Source of the DNA: Nematostella vectensis
Taxonomy: Eukaryota; Cnidaria; Anthozoa; Actiniaria; Edwardsiidae
Reading direction: 5' to 3'
Assembly: GCF_932526225.1 (NCBI RefSeq)
Contig: NC_064038.1
Coordinates: forward strand, 18,936,649 to 19,000,648
DNA length: 64,000 nucleotides
This document shows, piece after piece, positions 39,901 to 53,689 of the stretch. Numbering within the stretch: the first letter of the stretch is position 1; each line of letters begins with the position of its first letter. Under the pieces are notes generated by a model. It ran no database searches and had not been told where the DNA came from. It saw only the letters and a list, made by a program, of their open reading frames with translations. The translations under genes and the position numbers were made by a program.

Positions 39901-40859
39901 GTCTTGCATACAACTCTCTTCGAAATCCGTAATTGTCCAGTTACACAATAGCGCGATCAAATATCAGATTACTCTATCCGGCGATACTTACTTAAGCATA
40001 CTTATTGCTACTAAGTTTTGCGAAATGTGAATTTAGCATTCTAGACCGACCGCAGTTGTTAAAAAGCAGATGAATTGAACATGCTCACCTAGGGTAGACG
40101 ATGCAAGCTTCCTGTCCGTCTGCAACGAGAAATGTTTAGCTCAGTTTTACGTTCGCTCGCGTCGTGTCGGTTCCAAAAATTCAAAACATGCCGCCGCCAT
40201 TTTTAAAAGGAAGAATTGGGAGGGAGGCCTGGGTACTAGTACCGAGTTTCTTCGCGACGCGCTGAAACCACTTCGACGCGACGCGCAAATTATTGATTAA
40301 GCATATTTTCGACGGACTTACCTTTAAATAATCCAGGTACCTTTCGAGTAACCGTGTTCTTAAAAATAGATCTGGGCTGATGTCTTTGTAATGAAGCGTG
40401 TCTCTACAGAACCCAAGATAACCTAGGGGGGGAGGGAATATAAGTCGTCACAATTTGTTGTCATGGTAACAGCTAGCAGCAAGGTGCGAAATCTGACTCT
40501 AAAAGAACGCTTACGCATGAAACTCACGAGACAAAATAAAACTTACATAGAATTCTCTCATTTGCCTTCGTCCAGGTCGAGGGAGAAATGGGCGACCCTT
40601 TTCTTTCCAAATTAATGTCTTTGGTGAAAAAAACCTTAACATCTCTTAAAAGCTTAGCCATCTCCGTTGTGAGTTCAGCGATCGGTATGGCATATTTTCG
40701 CGAAGAACGTTCATCCGGATGCACTTTTTTTTTTGCTGTGTCGTCTGTTGAGGCCTGCGGGTCAGTAGCGGTGCTTTCATCGGCGGGCACGTGATTCTCC
40801 GTTTCTTCACTGTCATCTGTAATACTGTCATACTGGACCAAGCCCGCGGCCTGCGCCAT
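36955..40859 (-). CDS. Telomere-associated tyrosine recombinase, open copy 2 (exons 1-7 in U5, 8-9 in U4)
   Basis: Reference copy. Exons 1-9 are 40547-40859, 40322-40422, 40089-40119, 39481-39664, 38977-39037, 38594-38821, 38246-38350, 37621-37754 and 36955-37435, in all 1638 nt or 545 codons plus stop. The start ATG (MAQAAGLVQY) is chosen because the first exon opens into an acidic, low-complexity N terminus (about residues 1-50) and no upstream acceptor is needed. Exons 1-5 hold a helical region with LLERYLDYLK and LNREHAVTLYRDVK. Exons 6-9 hold the catalytic domain: Arg253, Lys293, His372, Arg375, His402 and Tyr411. The last 134 residues (GSWVALTVEG...LYAFHYDEASW) look like a beta-barrel chromatin or nucleic-acid module. 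Intron 7 (37755-38245) contains the telomeric block. Confidence 0.87.
37837..37867. repeat. C-tract and TTAGGGGGTT inverted motif in intron 7
   Basis: Runs of C separated by T face AAATTAGGGGGTTA, so the strand can fold on itself. The tract length varies by one or two bases between units (near 21145, 26995, 32451, 37831, 43211, 49171 and 55597). It lies between exon 8 and the telomeric block. Confidence 0.5.
38126..38155 (+). repeat. Telomeric block U4/U5: (TTAGGG)3-TTAGGA-TTAGGG
   Basis: 30 bp, five exact hexamers. Confidence 0.97.
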
Positions 40860-41164
40860 CGTGTGCACTAAGACGGCTCGCGAACAAGTGTGACTTGACG
40901 CTGACGCGCGCGTCCTTGACAATAGATAATGCATATTCCCATGAATATGATCAGATATGATTGTTGCGTCGTGTTGGGTTCCCTGTTGATTTCTCGTCAT
41001 TGGGCAATCACACTGTATAAGGTAAGGGTTTGGTGCTGTTGACCGCGATGTATGGTTCAAAACACTAGGCGAACGCGGCATAGAGATAGCCAAGGAGATG
41101 GTAATTTATATTTAGTCCGATGCCCTGAAACAAAATTGTTCTTACTGTGGGAGCTGTTCGGTAT

Positions 41165-41855
41165 GCCTGTGGTGGTGACGTCATCACTTCAATGAAGCAA
41201 TAATCAGAGATCCTAGCGTGAAGGTTAGATCGAGACGATTTTGCGGTAGTGCACACGTGAAGCCGACTTTGATTTCACCTTGACAACGCGTCGTTTTTAG
41301 CGTGGCCTGTAAGGTGTCTTCCGAGATGCCTTACGGTCTTATTGTTCTCACTGTGAGGGAGGGGGGTTGCCTGTGGTGGTGACGTCATCACTTCAATGAA
41401 GCAATAATCAGAGATCCTAGCGTGAAGGTTAGATCGAGACGATCTTGCGGTAGTTCACACGCGAAGCCGACTTTGATTTCACCTTGACAACGCGTCGTTT
41501 TTAGCGTGGCCTGTAAGGTGTCTTCCGAGATGCCTTACGGTCTTATTGTTCTCACTGTGAGGGAGGGGGGTTACCTGTGGTGGTGACGTCATCACTTCAA
41601 TGAAGCAATAATCAGAGATCCTAGCGTGAAGGTTAGATCGAGACGATTTTGCGGTAGTGCACACGTGAAGCCGACTTTGATTTCACCTTGACAACGCGTC
41701 GTTTTTAGCGTGGCCTGTAAGGTGTCTTCCGAGATGCCTTACGGTCTTATTGTTCTCACTGTGGGGGGGGGTTGCCTGTGGTGCTGACGTCATCACTTCA
41801 ATGAAGCAATAATCAGAGACCCTAGCGTGAAGGGAGAAGGTTAGATCGAGACTGG
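41165..41855. repeat. 204 bp tandem array, 4 copies (U5)
   Basis: As in U4, upstream of exon 1 at 40547-40859. Confidence 0.85.
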
Positions 41856-42179
41856 TCGGGGGGTAGGTATAAGTCTGGCTTATACACGGGTAAATCCGTT
41901 TTTGCTAATATCTCCCAAACAGAAATAGCTATCATCACCAGACTTGGCAGCTACAACATTGACATGGGTCCGCAGATTATTTTCGAGTATGTTGCCATGG
42001 CAACCAATTTAAGGAGGTTTGGGTGGGGCCCTATTGTTTTTTTCAGATGATACAATCACTGTATTTTTGCTCCACCTTTGTAATGGATAGTCTCTAGATT
42101 CAAAGAATGGCCTATCAATACTCTGATATTCGAGCTTCTTGACAAACATGTTTATTCATCTGAGAGATTATTTGTACAT

Positions 42180-42180
<1 letters not shown>

Positions 42181-42249
<69 letters not shown>
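42181..42249. repeat. (TAA)23 microsatellite (U5)
   Basis: 69 bp of pure TAA. Confidence 0.97.
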
Positions 42250-42335
42250 GGTAAGGATTATCACTTTTCCTTCCAGGTAACCAAACAGAATGCATCCTCA
42301 TCAAATCACTATCCACAGTCCTTCACAGTATGTTA

Positions 42336-45300
42336 TCAGTTGTTCCCTAAGACCGCCCTGTGTATTTTTTTCAATGATGTGGTCAATTTGTAGAGGCCGG
42401 GAGAGTTTTTAATCTCTTTCACTTGGACGGGAACTAATGCATCTAAGCTTTCTATCCAGCTGGCTTCATCGTAGTGAAAAGCGTACAGACCTTTTTCCGC
42501 AGTGGCCTTGAACCACAGTAGCGAAGCCTTTCTACCGGGCATGAGGTTCTGAATTCTAGCTAGCAGAATGTTCGGATTTGCCAGAGTGCTGCCTTCTACT
42601 GTGAGAGCAACCCAGCTACCTTTATCAAGCCCTGCATTTCTGTCGGACGGCTGAGCTGATAGTGACTCGATTGTATTTTCTGCTAATTCTGAAGCAAGGC
42701 TGACAGCCAAACTCTTCTTTTCGCTGGAATTTCTACGGTCATAGGTGAGTTGAGCTTGCTTCCTTGTGTGTCTCAAGGCCGACGCCAAACTGTCTTTCAT
42801 TGCGTCGGTGCACTGGCTGATAAAACAAAAGAAAGAAAGTCCTGGTTGTGAATTTTGCTTGTGGTGTGTAAGTTATCATTACAGAATCGTTTTATTCGTG
42901 AAGAAAATGGCTGATAAACACAGCATGGTGCCGTCCAGAGTCTTGTGGGGGAGTGAGTGATAATAGTCTGCAATGTCATCTACTTAGCATGGAATTCTCA
43001 CCTGTCCCCATAACAATAAGTCACGAAGGAGCTTCTCAGAAGGTGCAAGTTGACACTCACTCCTGTTAGGTGGTAAAAGACAGACTTCATGTGGGTTGAG
43101 AATGCGGGACCACTAAAGGGTTTTCCTTTATCTGTCTAAAAACAAAAAGAAGTAAAGAATCACTCATCAATTCAATATCAATTCAAATGCAATGTTTTTT
43201 TTTCCATGTAACCCCCCCTCCCCCCCTCCCCCCAAATTAGGGGGTTAAAAAATGACCCCACAAAGGGATAGTAGTTGTTTTAAATGCTTTCATAGTCACC
43301 CTATGTAGGATTGTTAGATGTTCAAAATATTAATTCACCACCAAAACTAACCCTTCCTAGGATTGTAATGAGAGTATAACCTTTCCTGGGATGAGTGATG
43401 ATGTACAAAATGTCTTGTTGGGGTGAGACAATTGGTTGAGATAACTTTTCAAAGATGACTATTTCGCTGGGTTACTTTAGAAAGATAATTCGCAACCTTA
43501 TAAGAATTAGGGTTAGGGTTAGGGTTAGGATTAGGGTCCCATGTTCTATCCAACAATCACTAGTTCCAAGAAGATCAGTGAGCCCTTTGAAGAAATATAA
43601 TTGGAAACTGAAGAGTCATAACTTACCAGGAGAAGAAAATTGTTGGTTGTGCCATCGTCAGAGGCGTCGAGAAGAATATCTCTGTATTTGTCCAGATATT
43701 CCCTTATGATGACGTTCAATCTGTGATCTTCCTGAAAGTGAAAAAAAAAAGAGTCAGCTAATATGATCACATCACGGAGTCTACACAGAGTATTTAAGTA
43801 GAAAATATGTGAAAACAGTAGTAGCACACATAAAATTCCATTTGTGATAAGAAGAAGATTAAATGGTTATTTTATTATAGTTTAAACAAATAATCCTGTT
43901 TCCCCATATGCTGTTGTCACGCAATCTACAAGCACATGTCAAAATAAAGGATAAATCACAAATGAAAGACTTACTGGCAAATTTGTGACATCAACCCCAT
44001 GAGAGCCATATGTTTTGTAATCCTCGAATCTGAACATGAGGGTGCCATCTGAATTCAAGACTAATGAATTCAGTCCCTGGACGTGTTCTCTGTCACCGGA
44101 CGGGGCAATTCGCAGTGTCCGGATCTCTTGTCCTCTGGAAGGAGGTATCAATACGAAAAGCGCGATCGACAGCAGATTCCTGCTCTCCCTAGCCTTGGCA
44201 CTCTAGACAAATCAAAGCAAACTTTTTTTAGCAAAATTGTGAGTCGAGTTCCGCTACCGCCGACCCAAGACGGTATGCCTAGGCCTTTCCAACAATGCAG
44301 TGCAATGCCCACAAATTACAGCTTTCACACATCAGGACTGCTGGTTGAAATCGTTACCTGTGAGCGTGCCATGTCAAATCTTTCTGTCTGCATGTCCACA
44401 CAATGAATCACCTCATCCCTGCAATGAATCACATGAGACCATTAGTAACCAGTTTCAAGTTCTCTGGGTTCTGTGAGAGATAGCTAGCCGTGATACGGGG
44501 AGCTGTTGCCTACTCTTATGAATAGCACACAGTCATCCCCCCCTTTAAATTCTAAGTGAAGTGTTAGGAGACACGCACTGAATCACCTCATCCCTGCAAT
44601 GAATCACATGAAACCGTGAGTAACCAGTTTCAAGTTCTCTGGGTTCTGAGAGAGGTAACTGTTCCCTACTTCTACGAATAGCACACAGGTATCCCCTCCC
44701 TATAAATTGTAAGTGAAGTGTTAGGAGACTGTTAAAGAGTGGAAATGCAGGCGAAACAAGTTCTATCCTCTTTCAACCCCACCTCCAGTCCAGAACTGAA
44801 CCCAGAGCCGGATTCGAACTAGTTATTCGAACTACTTATTGGATTTATCATTGCAGCATACCATGGCAACCACTTATTTGCATTGACAAGGTCCTCTTGC
44901 GTGGGCTGCGCAGCGCGGGCCTGCCTCTGAAACGCATTGCAGGCACCCCTCAGCTGCGAAACGACTTTGACATCCCTGTAGAGGGTGACGGCGTGTTCTC
45001 GGTTCAAGAATTTTGCTGGGTAGATCAAGGAGGCAGCGTGATTGGCTGAAGTAAAGAATGAAATAATAATGGCGTATGTTGTAACATATCATTAACACAG
45101 TCCAACATCTATTAAGCGAGTGTAAATTCCCGACATTAAATAACAACCGTTACAATATAAACATCAGTAGCAACCATGTTAACCCTGACATGAGCGCTCT
45201 TTCCAAATGTTAAACCCGGGACTTTCCACCGAATCACACACCACGACACAAGGGTAAAAACAGATATATTCGGTATCAGTCGTCTTGCATACAACTCTCT

Positions 45301-46240
45301 TCGAAATCCGTAATTGTCCAGTTACACAATAGCGCGATCAAATATCAGATTACTCTATCCGGCGATACTTACTTAAGCATACTTATTGCTACTAAGTTTT
45401 GCGAAATGTGAATTTAGCATTCTAGACCGACCGCAGTTGTTAAAAAGCAGATGAATTGAACATGCTCACCTAGGGTAGACGATGCAAGCTTCCTGTCCGT
45501 CTGCAACGAGAAATGTTTAGCTCAGTTTTACGTTCGCTCGCGTCGTGTCGGTTCCAAAAATTCAAAACATGCCGCCGCCATTTTTAAAAGGAAGAATTGG
45601 GAGGGAGGCCTGGGTACTAGTACCGAGTTTCTTCGCGACGCGCTGAAACCACTTCGACGCGACGCGCAAATTATTGATTAAGCATATTTTCGACGGACTT
45701 ACCTTTAAATAATCCAGGTACCTTTCGAGTAACCGTGTTCTTAAAAATAGATCTGGGCTGATGTCTTTGTAATGAAGCGTGTCTCTACAGAACCCAAGAT
45801 AACCTAGGGGGGGAGGGAATATAAGTCGTCACAATTTGTTGTCATGGTAACAGCTAGCAGCAAGGTGCGAAATCTGACTCTAAAAGAACGCTTACGCATG
45901 AAACTCACGAGACAAAATAAAACTTACATAGAATTCTCTCATTTGCCTTCGTCCAGGTCGAGGGAGAAATGGGCGACCCTTTTCTTTCCAAATTAATGTC
46001 TTTGGTGAAAAAAACCTTAACATCTCTTAAAAGCTTAGCCATCTCCGTTGTGAGTTCAGCGATCGGTATGGCATATTTTCGCGAAGAACGTTCATCCGGA
46101 TGCACTTTTTTTTTTGCTGTGTCGTCTGTTGAGGCCTGCGGGTCAGTAGCGGTGCTTTCATCGGCGGGCACGTGATTCTCCGTTTCTTCACTGTCATCTG
46201 TAATACTGTCATACTGGACCAAGCCCGCGGCCTGCGCCAT
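42336..46240 (-). CDS. Telomere-associated tyrosine recombinase, open copy 3 (exons 1-7 in U6, 8-9 in U5)
   Basis: Exons 1-9 are 45928-46240, 45703-45803, 45470-45500, 44862-45045, 44358-44418, 43975-44202, 43627-43731, 43002-43135 and 42336-42816. I saw no coding difference from open copy 2. All splice sites are GT-AG, and all five catalytic-site motifs are kept. Together with the U5/U6 near-identity this suggests either recent amplification or continuing selection or homogenisation. The telomeric block 43507-43536 is inside intron 7. Confidence 0.87.
43507..43536 (+). repeat. Telomeric block U5/U6: (TTAGGG)3-TTAGGA-TTAGGG
   Basis: 30 bp, five exact hexamers. Confidence 0.97.
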
Positions 46241-46544
46241 CGTGTGCACTAAGACGGCTCGCGAACAAGTGTGACTTGACGCTGACGCGCGCGTCCTTGA
46301 CAATAGATAATGCATATTCCCATGAATATGATCAGATATGATTGTTGCGTCGTGTTGGGTTCCCTGTTGATTTCTCGTCATTGGGCAATCACACTGTATA
46401 AGGTAAGGGTTTGGTGCTGTTGACCGCGATGTATGGTTCAAAACACTAGGCGAACGCGGCATAGAGATAGCCAAGGAGATGGTAATTTATATTTAGTCCG
46501 ATGCCCTGAAACAAAATTGTTCTTACTGTGGGAGCTGTTCGGTA

Positions 46545-47236
46545 TGCCTGTGGTGGTGACGTCATCACTTCAATGAAGCAATAATCAGAGATCCTAGCGT
46601 GAAGGTTAGATCGAGACGATTTTGCGGTAGTGCACACGTGAAGCCGACTTTGATTTCACCTTGACAACGCGTCGTTTTTAGCGTGGCCTGTAAGGTGTCT
46701 TCCGAGATGCCTTACGGTCTTATTGTTCTCACTGTGAGGGAGGGGGGTTGCCTGTGGTGGTGACGTCATCACTTCAATGAAGCAATAATCAGAGATCCTA
46801 GCGTGAAGGTTAGATCGAGACGATCTTGCGGTAGTTCACACGCGAAGCCGACTTTGATTTCACCTTGACAACGCGTCGTTTTTAGCGTGGCCTGTAAGGT
46901 GTCTTCCGAGATGCCTTACGGTCTTATTGTTCTCACTGTGAGGGAGGGGGGTTACCTGTGGTGGTGACGTCATCACTTCAATGAAGCAATAATCAGAGAT
47001 CCTAGCGTGAAGGTTAGATCGAGACGATTTTGCGGTAGTGCACACGTGAAGCCGACTTTGATTTCACCTTGACAACGCGTCGTTTTTAGCGTGGCCTGTA
47101 AGGTGTCTTCCGAGATGCCTTACGGTCTTATTGTTCTCACTGTGGGGGGGGGTTGCCTGTGGTGCTGACGTCATCACTTCAATGAAGCAATAATCAGAGA
47201 CCCTAGCGTGAAGGGAGAAGGTTAGATCGAGACTGG
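46545..47236. repeat. 204 bp tandem array, 4 copies (U6)
   Basis: As in U4 and U5. Confidence 0.85.
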
Positions 47237-47560
47237 TCGGGGGGTAGGTATAAGTCTGGCTTATACACGGGTAAATCCGTTTTTGCTAATATCTCCCAAA
47301 CAGAAATAGCTATCATCACCAGACTTGGCAGCTACAACATTGACATGGGTCCGCAGATTATTTTCGAGTATGTTGCCATGGCAACCAATTTAAGGAGGTT
47401 TGGGTGGGGCCCTATTGTTTTTTTCAGATGATACAATCACTGTATTTTTGCTCCACCTTTGTAATGGATAGTCTCTAGATTCAAAGAATGGCCTATCAAT
47501 ACTCTGATATTCGAGCTTCTTGACAAACATGTTTATTCATCTGAGAGATTATTTGTACAT

Positions 47561-47684
<124 letters not shown>

Positions 47685-47770
47685 GGTAAGGATTATCACT
47701 TTTCCTTCCAGGTAACCAAACAGAATGCATCCTCATCAAATCACTATCCACAGTCCTTCACAGTATGTTA

Positions 47771-47952
47771 TCAGTTGTTCCCTAAGACCGCCCTGTGTAT
47801 TTTTTTCAATGATGTGGTCAATTTGTAGAGGCCGGGAGAGTTTTTAATCTCTTTCACTTGGACGGGAACTAAGGCATCTAAGCTTTCTATCCAGCTGGCT
47901 TCATCGTAGTGAAAAGCGTACAGGCCTTTTTCCGCAGTGGCCTTGAACCACA
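47771..47952 (-). pseudogene. Duplicated 3' part of recombinase exon 9 (U6)
   Basis: Fragment from WFKATAEKG to the stop complement at 47771-47773, without an acceptor. It keeps SWIES, unlike the U1 and U2 fragments. Confidence 0.8.
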
Positions 47953-48075
47953 CTGTATTTTTTTGCTCCGACATTGTAATGGATAGTCTCTAGATTCAAA
48001 GAATGGCCTATCAATACTCTGATATTCGAGCTTCTTGACAAACATGTTCTTTCACCTGAGAGATTATTTGTACAT

Positions 48076-48208
<133 letters not shown>

Positions 48209-48294
48209 GGTAAGGATTATCACTTTTCCTTCCAGGTAACCAAACAGAATGCATCCTCATCAAATCACTATCCACAGTCCTTCACAGTATGTTA

Positions 48295-51200
48295 TCAGTT
48301 GTTCCCTAAGACCGCCCTGTGTATTTTTTTCAATGATGTGGTCAATTTGTAGAGGCCGGGAGAGTTTTTAATCTCTTTCACTTGGACGGGAACTAATGCA
48401 TCTAAGCTTTCTATCCAGCTGGCTTCATCGTAGTTAAAAGCGTACAGACCTTTTTCCGCAGTGGCCTTGAACCACAGTAGCGAAGCCTTTCTACCGGGCA
48501 TGAGGTTCTGAATTCTAGCTAGCAGAATGTTCGGATTTGCCAGAGTGCTGCCTTCTACTGTGAGAGCAACCCAGCTACCTTTATCAAGCCCTGCATTTCT
48601 GTCGGACGGCTGAGCTGATAGTGACTCGATTGTATTTTCTGCTAATTCTGAAGCAAGGCTGACAGCCAAACTCTTCTTTTCGCTGGAATTTCTACGGTCA
48701 TAGGTGAGTTGAGCTTGCTTCCTTGTGTGTCTCAAGGCCGACGCCAAACTGTCTTTCATTGCGTCGGTGCACTGGCTGATAAAACAAAAGAAAGAAAGTC
48801 CTGGTTGTGAATTTTGCTTGTGGTGTGTAAGTTATCATTACAGAATCGTTTTATTCGTGAAGAAAATGGCTGATAAACACAGCATGGTGCCGTCCAGAGT
48901 CTTGTGGGGGAGTGAGTGATAATAGTCTGCAATGTCATCTACTTAGCATGGAATTCTCACCTGTCCCCATAACAATAAGTCACGAAGGAGCTTCTCAGAA
49001 GGTGCAAGTTGACACTCACTCCTGTTAGGTGGTAAAAGACAGACTTCATGTGGGTTGAGAATGCGGGACCACTAAAGGGTTTTCCTTTATCTGTCTAAAA
49101 ACAAAAAAAGTAAAGAATCACTCATCAATTCAATATCAATTCAAATGCAATGTTTTTTTTTCCATGTAACCCCCCTCCCCCCCTCCCCCCAAATTAGGGG
49201 GTTAAAAAATGACCCCACAAAGGGATAGTAGTTGTTTTAAATGCTTTCATAGTCACCCTATGTAGGATTGTTAGATGTTCAAAATATTAATTCACCACCA
49301 AAACTAACCCTTCCTAGGATTGTAATGAGAGTATAACCTTTCCTGGGATGAGTGATGATGTACAAAATGTCTTGTTGGGGTGAGACAATTGGTTGAGATA
49401 ACTTTTCAAAGATAACTATTTCGCTGGGTTACTTTAGAAAGATAATTCGCAACCTTATAAGAATTAGGGTTAGGGTTAGGGTTAGGGTTAGGGTTAGGAT
49501 TAGGGTCCCATGTTCTATCCAACAATCACTAGTTCCAAGAAGATCAGTGAGCCCTTTGAAGAAATATAATTGGAAACTGAAGAGTCATAACTTACCAGGA
49601 GAAGAAAATTGTTGGTTGTGCCATCGTCAGAGGCGTCGAGAAGAATATCTCTGTATTTGTCCAGATATTCCCTTATGATGACGTTCAATCTGTGATCTTC
49701 CTGAAAGTGAAAAAAAAAAGAGAGTCAGCTAATATGATCACATCACGGAGTCTACACAGAGTATTTAAGTAGAAAATATGTGAAAACACTAGTAGCACAC
49801 ATAAAATTCCATTTGTGATAAGAAGAAGATTAAATGGTTACTTTATTATAGTTTAAACAAATAATCCTGTTTCCCCATATGCTGTTGTCACGCAATCTAC
49901 AAGCACATGTCAAAATAAAGGATAAATCACAAATGAAAGACTTACTGGCAAATTTGTGACATCAACCCCATGAGAGCCATATGTTTTGTAATCCTCGAAT
50001 CTGAACATGAGGGTGCCATCTGAATTCAAGACTAATGAATTCAGTCCCTGGACGTGTTCTCTGTCACCGGACGGGGCAATTCGCAGTGTCCGGATCTCTT
50101 GTCCTCTGGAAGGAGGTATCAATACGAAAAGCGCGATCGACAGCAGATTCCTGCTCTCCCTAGCCTTGGCACTCTAGACAAATCAAAGCAAACTTTTTTT
50201 AGCAAAATTGTGAGTCGAGTTCCGCTACCGCCGACCCAAGACGGTATGCCTAGGCCTTTCCAACAATGCAGTGCAATGCCCACAAATTACAGCTTTCACA
50301 CATCAGGACTGCTGGTTGAAATCGTTACCTGTGAGCGTGCCATGTCAAATCTTTCTGTCTGCATGTCCACACAATGAATCACCTCATCCCTGCAATGAAT
50401 CACATGAGACCATTAGTAACCAGTTTCAAGTTCTCTGGGTTCTGTGAGAGATAGCTAGCCGTGATACGGGGAGCTGTTGCCTACTCTTATGAATAGCACA
50501 CAGTCACCCCCCCCTTTAAATTCTAAGTGAAGTGTTAGGAGACACGCACTGAATCACCTCATCCCTGCAATGAATCACATGAAACCGTGAGTAACCAGTT
50601 TCAAGTTCTCTGGGTTCTGAGAGAGGTAACTGTTCCCTACTTCTACGAATAGCACACAGGTATCCCCTCCCTATAAATTGTAAGTGAAGTGTTAGGAGAC
50701 TGTTAAAGAGTGGAAATGCAGGCGAAACAAGTTCTATCCTCTTTCAACCCCAACCTCCAGTCCAGAACTGAACCCAGAGCCGGATTCGAACTAGTTATTC
50801 GAACTACTTATTGGATTTATCATTGCAGCATACCATGGCAACCACTTATTTGCATTGACAAGGTCCTCTTGCGTGGGCTGCGCAGCGCGGGCCTGCCTCT
50901 GAAACGCATTGCAGGCACCCCTCAGCTGCGAAACGACTTTGACATCCCTGTAGAGGGTGACGGCGTGTTCTCGGTTCAAGAATTTTGCTGGGTAGATCAA
51001 GGAGGCAGCGTGATTGGCTGAAGTAAAGAATGATATAATAATGGCGTATGTTGTAACATATCATTAACACAGTCCAACATCTATTAAGCGAGTGTAAATT
51101 CCCGACATTAAATAACAACCGTTACAATATAAACATCAGTAGCAACCATGTTAACCCTGACATGAGCGCTCTTTCCAAATGTTAAACCCGGGACTTTCCA

Positions 51201-52211
51201 CCGAATCACACACCACGACACAAGGGTAAAAACAGATATATTCGGTATCAGTCGTCTTGCATACAACTCTCTTCGAAATCCGTAATTGTCCAGTTACACA
51301 ATAGCGCGATCAAATATCAGATTACTCTATCCGGCGATACTTACTTAAGCATACTTATTGCTACTAAGTTTTGCGAAATGTGAATTTAGCATTCTAGACC
51401 GACCGCAGTTGTTAAAAAGCAGATGAATTGAACATGCTCACCTAGGGTAGACGATGCAAGCTTCCTGTCCGTCTGCAACGAGAAATGTTTAGCTCAGTTT
51501 TACGTTCGCTCGCGTCGTGTCGGTTCCAAAAATTCAAAACATGCCGCCGCCATTTTTAAAAGGAAGAATTGGGAGGGAGGCCTGGGTACTAGTACCGAGT
51601 TTCTTCGCGACGCGCTGAAACCACTTCGACGCGACGCGCAAATTATTGATTAAGCATATTTTCGACGGACTTACCTTTAAATAATCCAGGTACCTTTCGA
51701 GTAACCGTGTTCTTAAAAATAGATCTGGGCTGATGTCTTTGTAATGAAGCGTGTCTCTACAGAACCCAAGATAACCTAGGGGGGGAGGGAATATAAGTCG
51801 TCACAAGTTGTTGTCATGGTAACAGCTAGCAGCAAGGTGCGAAATCTGACTCTAAAAAAACGCTTACGCATGAAACTCACGAGAAAAAATAAAACTTACA
51901 TAGAATTCTCTCATTTGCCTTCGTCCAGGTCGAGGGAGAAATGGGCGACCCTTTTCTTTCCAAATTAATGTCTTTGGTGAAAAAAACCTTAACATCTCTT
52001 AAAAGCTTAGCCATCTCCGTTGTGAGTTCAGCGATCGGTATGGCATATTTTCGCGAAGAACGTTCATCCGGATGCACTTTTTTTTTGCTGTGTCGTCTGT
52101 TGAGGCCTGCGGGTCAGTAGCGGTGCTTTCATCGGCGGGCACGTGATTCTCCGTTTCTTCACTGTCATCTGTAATGCTGTCATACTGGACCAAGCCCGCG
52201 GCCTGCGCCAT
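48295..52211 (-). pseudogene. Tyrosine recombinase gene copy with one frameshift (exons 1-7 in U7, 8-9 in U6)
   Basis: Exons 1-9 are 51900-52211, 51675-51775, 51442-51472, 50834-51017, 50329-50389, 49946-50173, 49596-49700, 48961-49094 and 48295-48775. The only clear lesion is nine instead of ten T residues at 52078-52086, which shifts the frame in exon 1. If that is a read error, the gene is open. Exon 9 has Asn for His in LYAFNYDEAS, outside the catalytic residues. An alternative start (MHPDERSS) downstream of the run would keep most of the protein. Confidence 0.75.
49464..49505 (+). repeat. Telomeric block U6/U7: (TTAGGG)5-TTAGGA-TTAGGG
   Basis: 42 bp, seven exact hexamers. Confidence 0.97.
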
Positions 52212-52516
52212 CGTGTGCACTAAGACGGCTCGCGAACAAGTGTGACTTGACGCTGACGCGCGCGTCCTTGACAATAGATAATGCATATTCCCATGAATAT
52301 GATCAGATATGATTGTTGCGTCGTGTTGGGTTCCCTGTTGATTTCTCGTCATTGGGCAATCACACTGTATAAGGTAAGGGTTTGGTGCTGTTGACCGCGA
52401 TGTATGGTTCAAAACACTAGGCGAACGCGGCATAGAGATAGCCAAGGAGATGGTAATTTATATTTAGTCCGATGCCCTGAAACAAAATTGTTCTTACTGT
52501 GGGAGCTGTTCGGTAT

Positions 52517-53209
52517 GCCTGTGGTGGTGACGTCATCACTTCAATGAAGCAATAATCAGAGATCCTAGCGTGACGGTTAGATCGAGACGATTTTGCGGTA
52601 GTGCACACGTGAAGCCGACTTTGATTTCACCTTGACAACGCGTCGTTTTTAGCGTGGCCTGTAAGGTGTCTTCCGAGATGCCTTACGGTCTTATTGTTCT
52701 CACTGTGAGGGAGGGGGGTTGCCTGTGGTGGTGACGTCATCACTTCAATGAAGCAATAATCAGAGATCCTAGCGTGAAGGTTAGATCGAGACGATCTTGC
52801 GGTAGTTCACACGCGAAGCCGACTTTGATTTCACCTTGACAACGCGTCGTTTTTAGCGTGGCCTGTAAGGTGTCTTCCGAGATGCCTTACGGTCTTATTG
52901 TTCTCACTGTGAGGGAGGGGGGTTACCTGTGGTGGTGACGTCATCACTTCAATGAAGCAATAATCAGAGATCCTAGCGTGAAGGTTAGATCGAGACGATT
53001 TTGCGGTAGTGCACACGTGAAGCCGACTTTGATTTCACCTTGACAACGCGTCGTTTTTAGCGTGGCCTGTAAGGTGTCTTCCGAGATGCCTTACGGTCTT
53101 ATTGTTCTCACTGTGGGGGGGGGGGTTGCCTGTGGTGCTGACGTCATCAATTCAATGAAGCAATAATCAGAGACCCTAGCGTGAAGGGAGAAGGTTAGAT
53201 CGAGACTGG
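52517..53209. repeat. 204 bp tandem array, 4 copies (U7)
   Basis: As in the other units, with single-base differences (GTGACGGTTAG in the first copy, CATCAATTC in the last). Confidence 0.85.
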
Positions 53210-53533
53210 TCGGGGGGTAGGTATAAGTCTGGCTTATACACGGGTAAATCCGTTTTTGCTAATATCTCCCAAACAGAAATAGCTATCATCACCAGACTTG
53301 GCAGCTACAACATTGACATGGGTCCGCAGATTATTTTCGAGTATGTTGCCATGGCAACCAATTTAAGGAGGTTTGGGTGGGGCCCTATTGTTTTTTTCAG
53401 ATGATACAATCACTGTATTTTTGCTCCACCTTTGTAATGGATAGTCTCTAGATTCAAAGAATGGCCTATCAATACTCTGATATTCGAGCTTCTTGACAAA
53501 CATGTTTATTCATCTGAGAGATTATTTGTACAT

Positions 53534-53534
<1 letters not shown>

Positions 53535-53603
<69 letters not shown>
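53535..53603. repeat. (TAA)23 microsatellite (U7, first)
   Basis: 69 bp of pure TAA. Confidence 0.97.
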
Positions 53604-53689
53604 GGTAAGGATTATCACTTTTCCTTCCAGGTAACCAAACAGAATGCATCCTCATCAAATCACTATCCACAGTCCTTCACAGTATGTTA

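Larger units (their letters stand above)
38156..43506 (-). mobile_element. Unit U5 of the array
   Basis: 5351 bp and almost identical to the left part of U6, sharing a one-base deletion in intron 4 (CCCCACCTCC), the same TAA length and the same telomeric block. This points to a very recent duplication. Confidence 0.88.
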
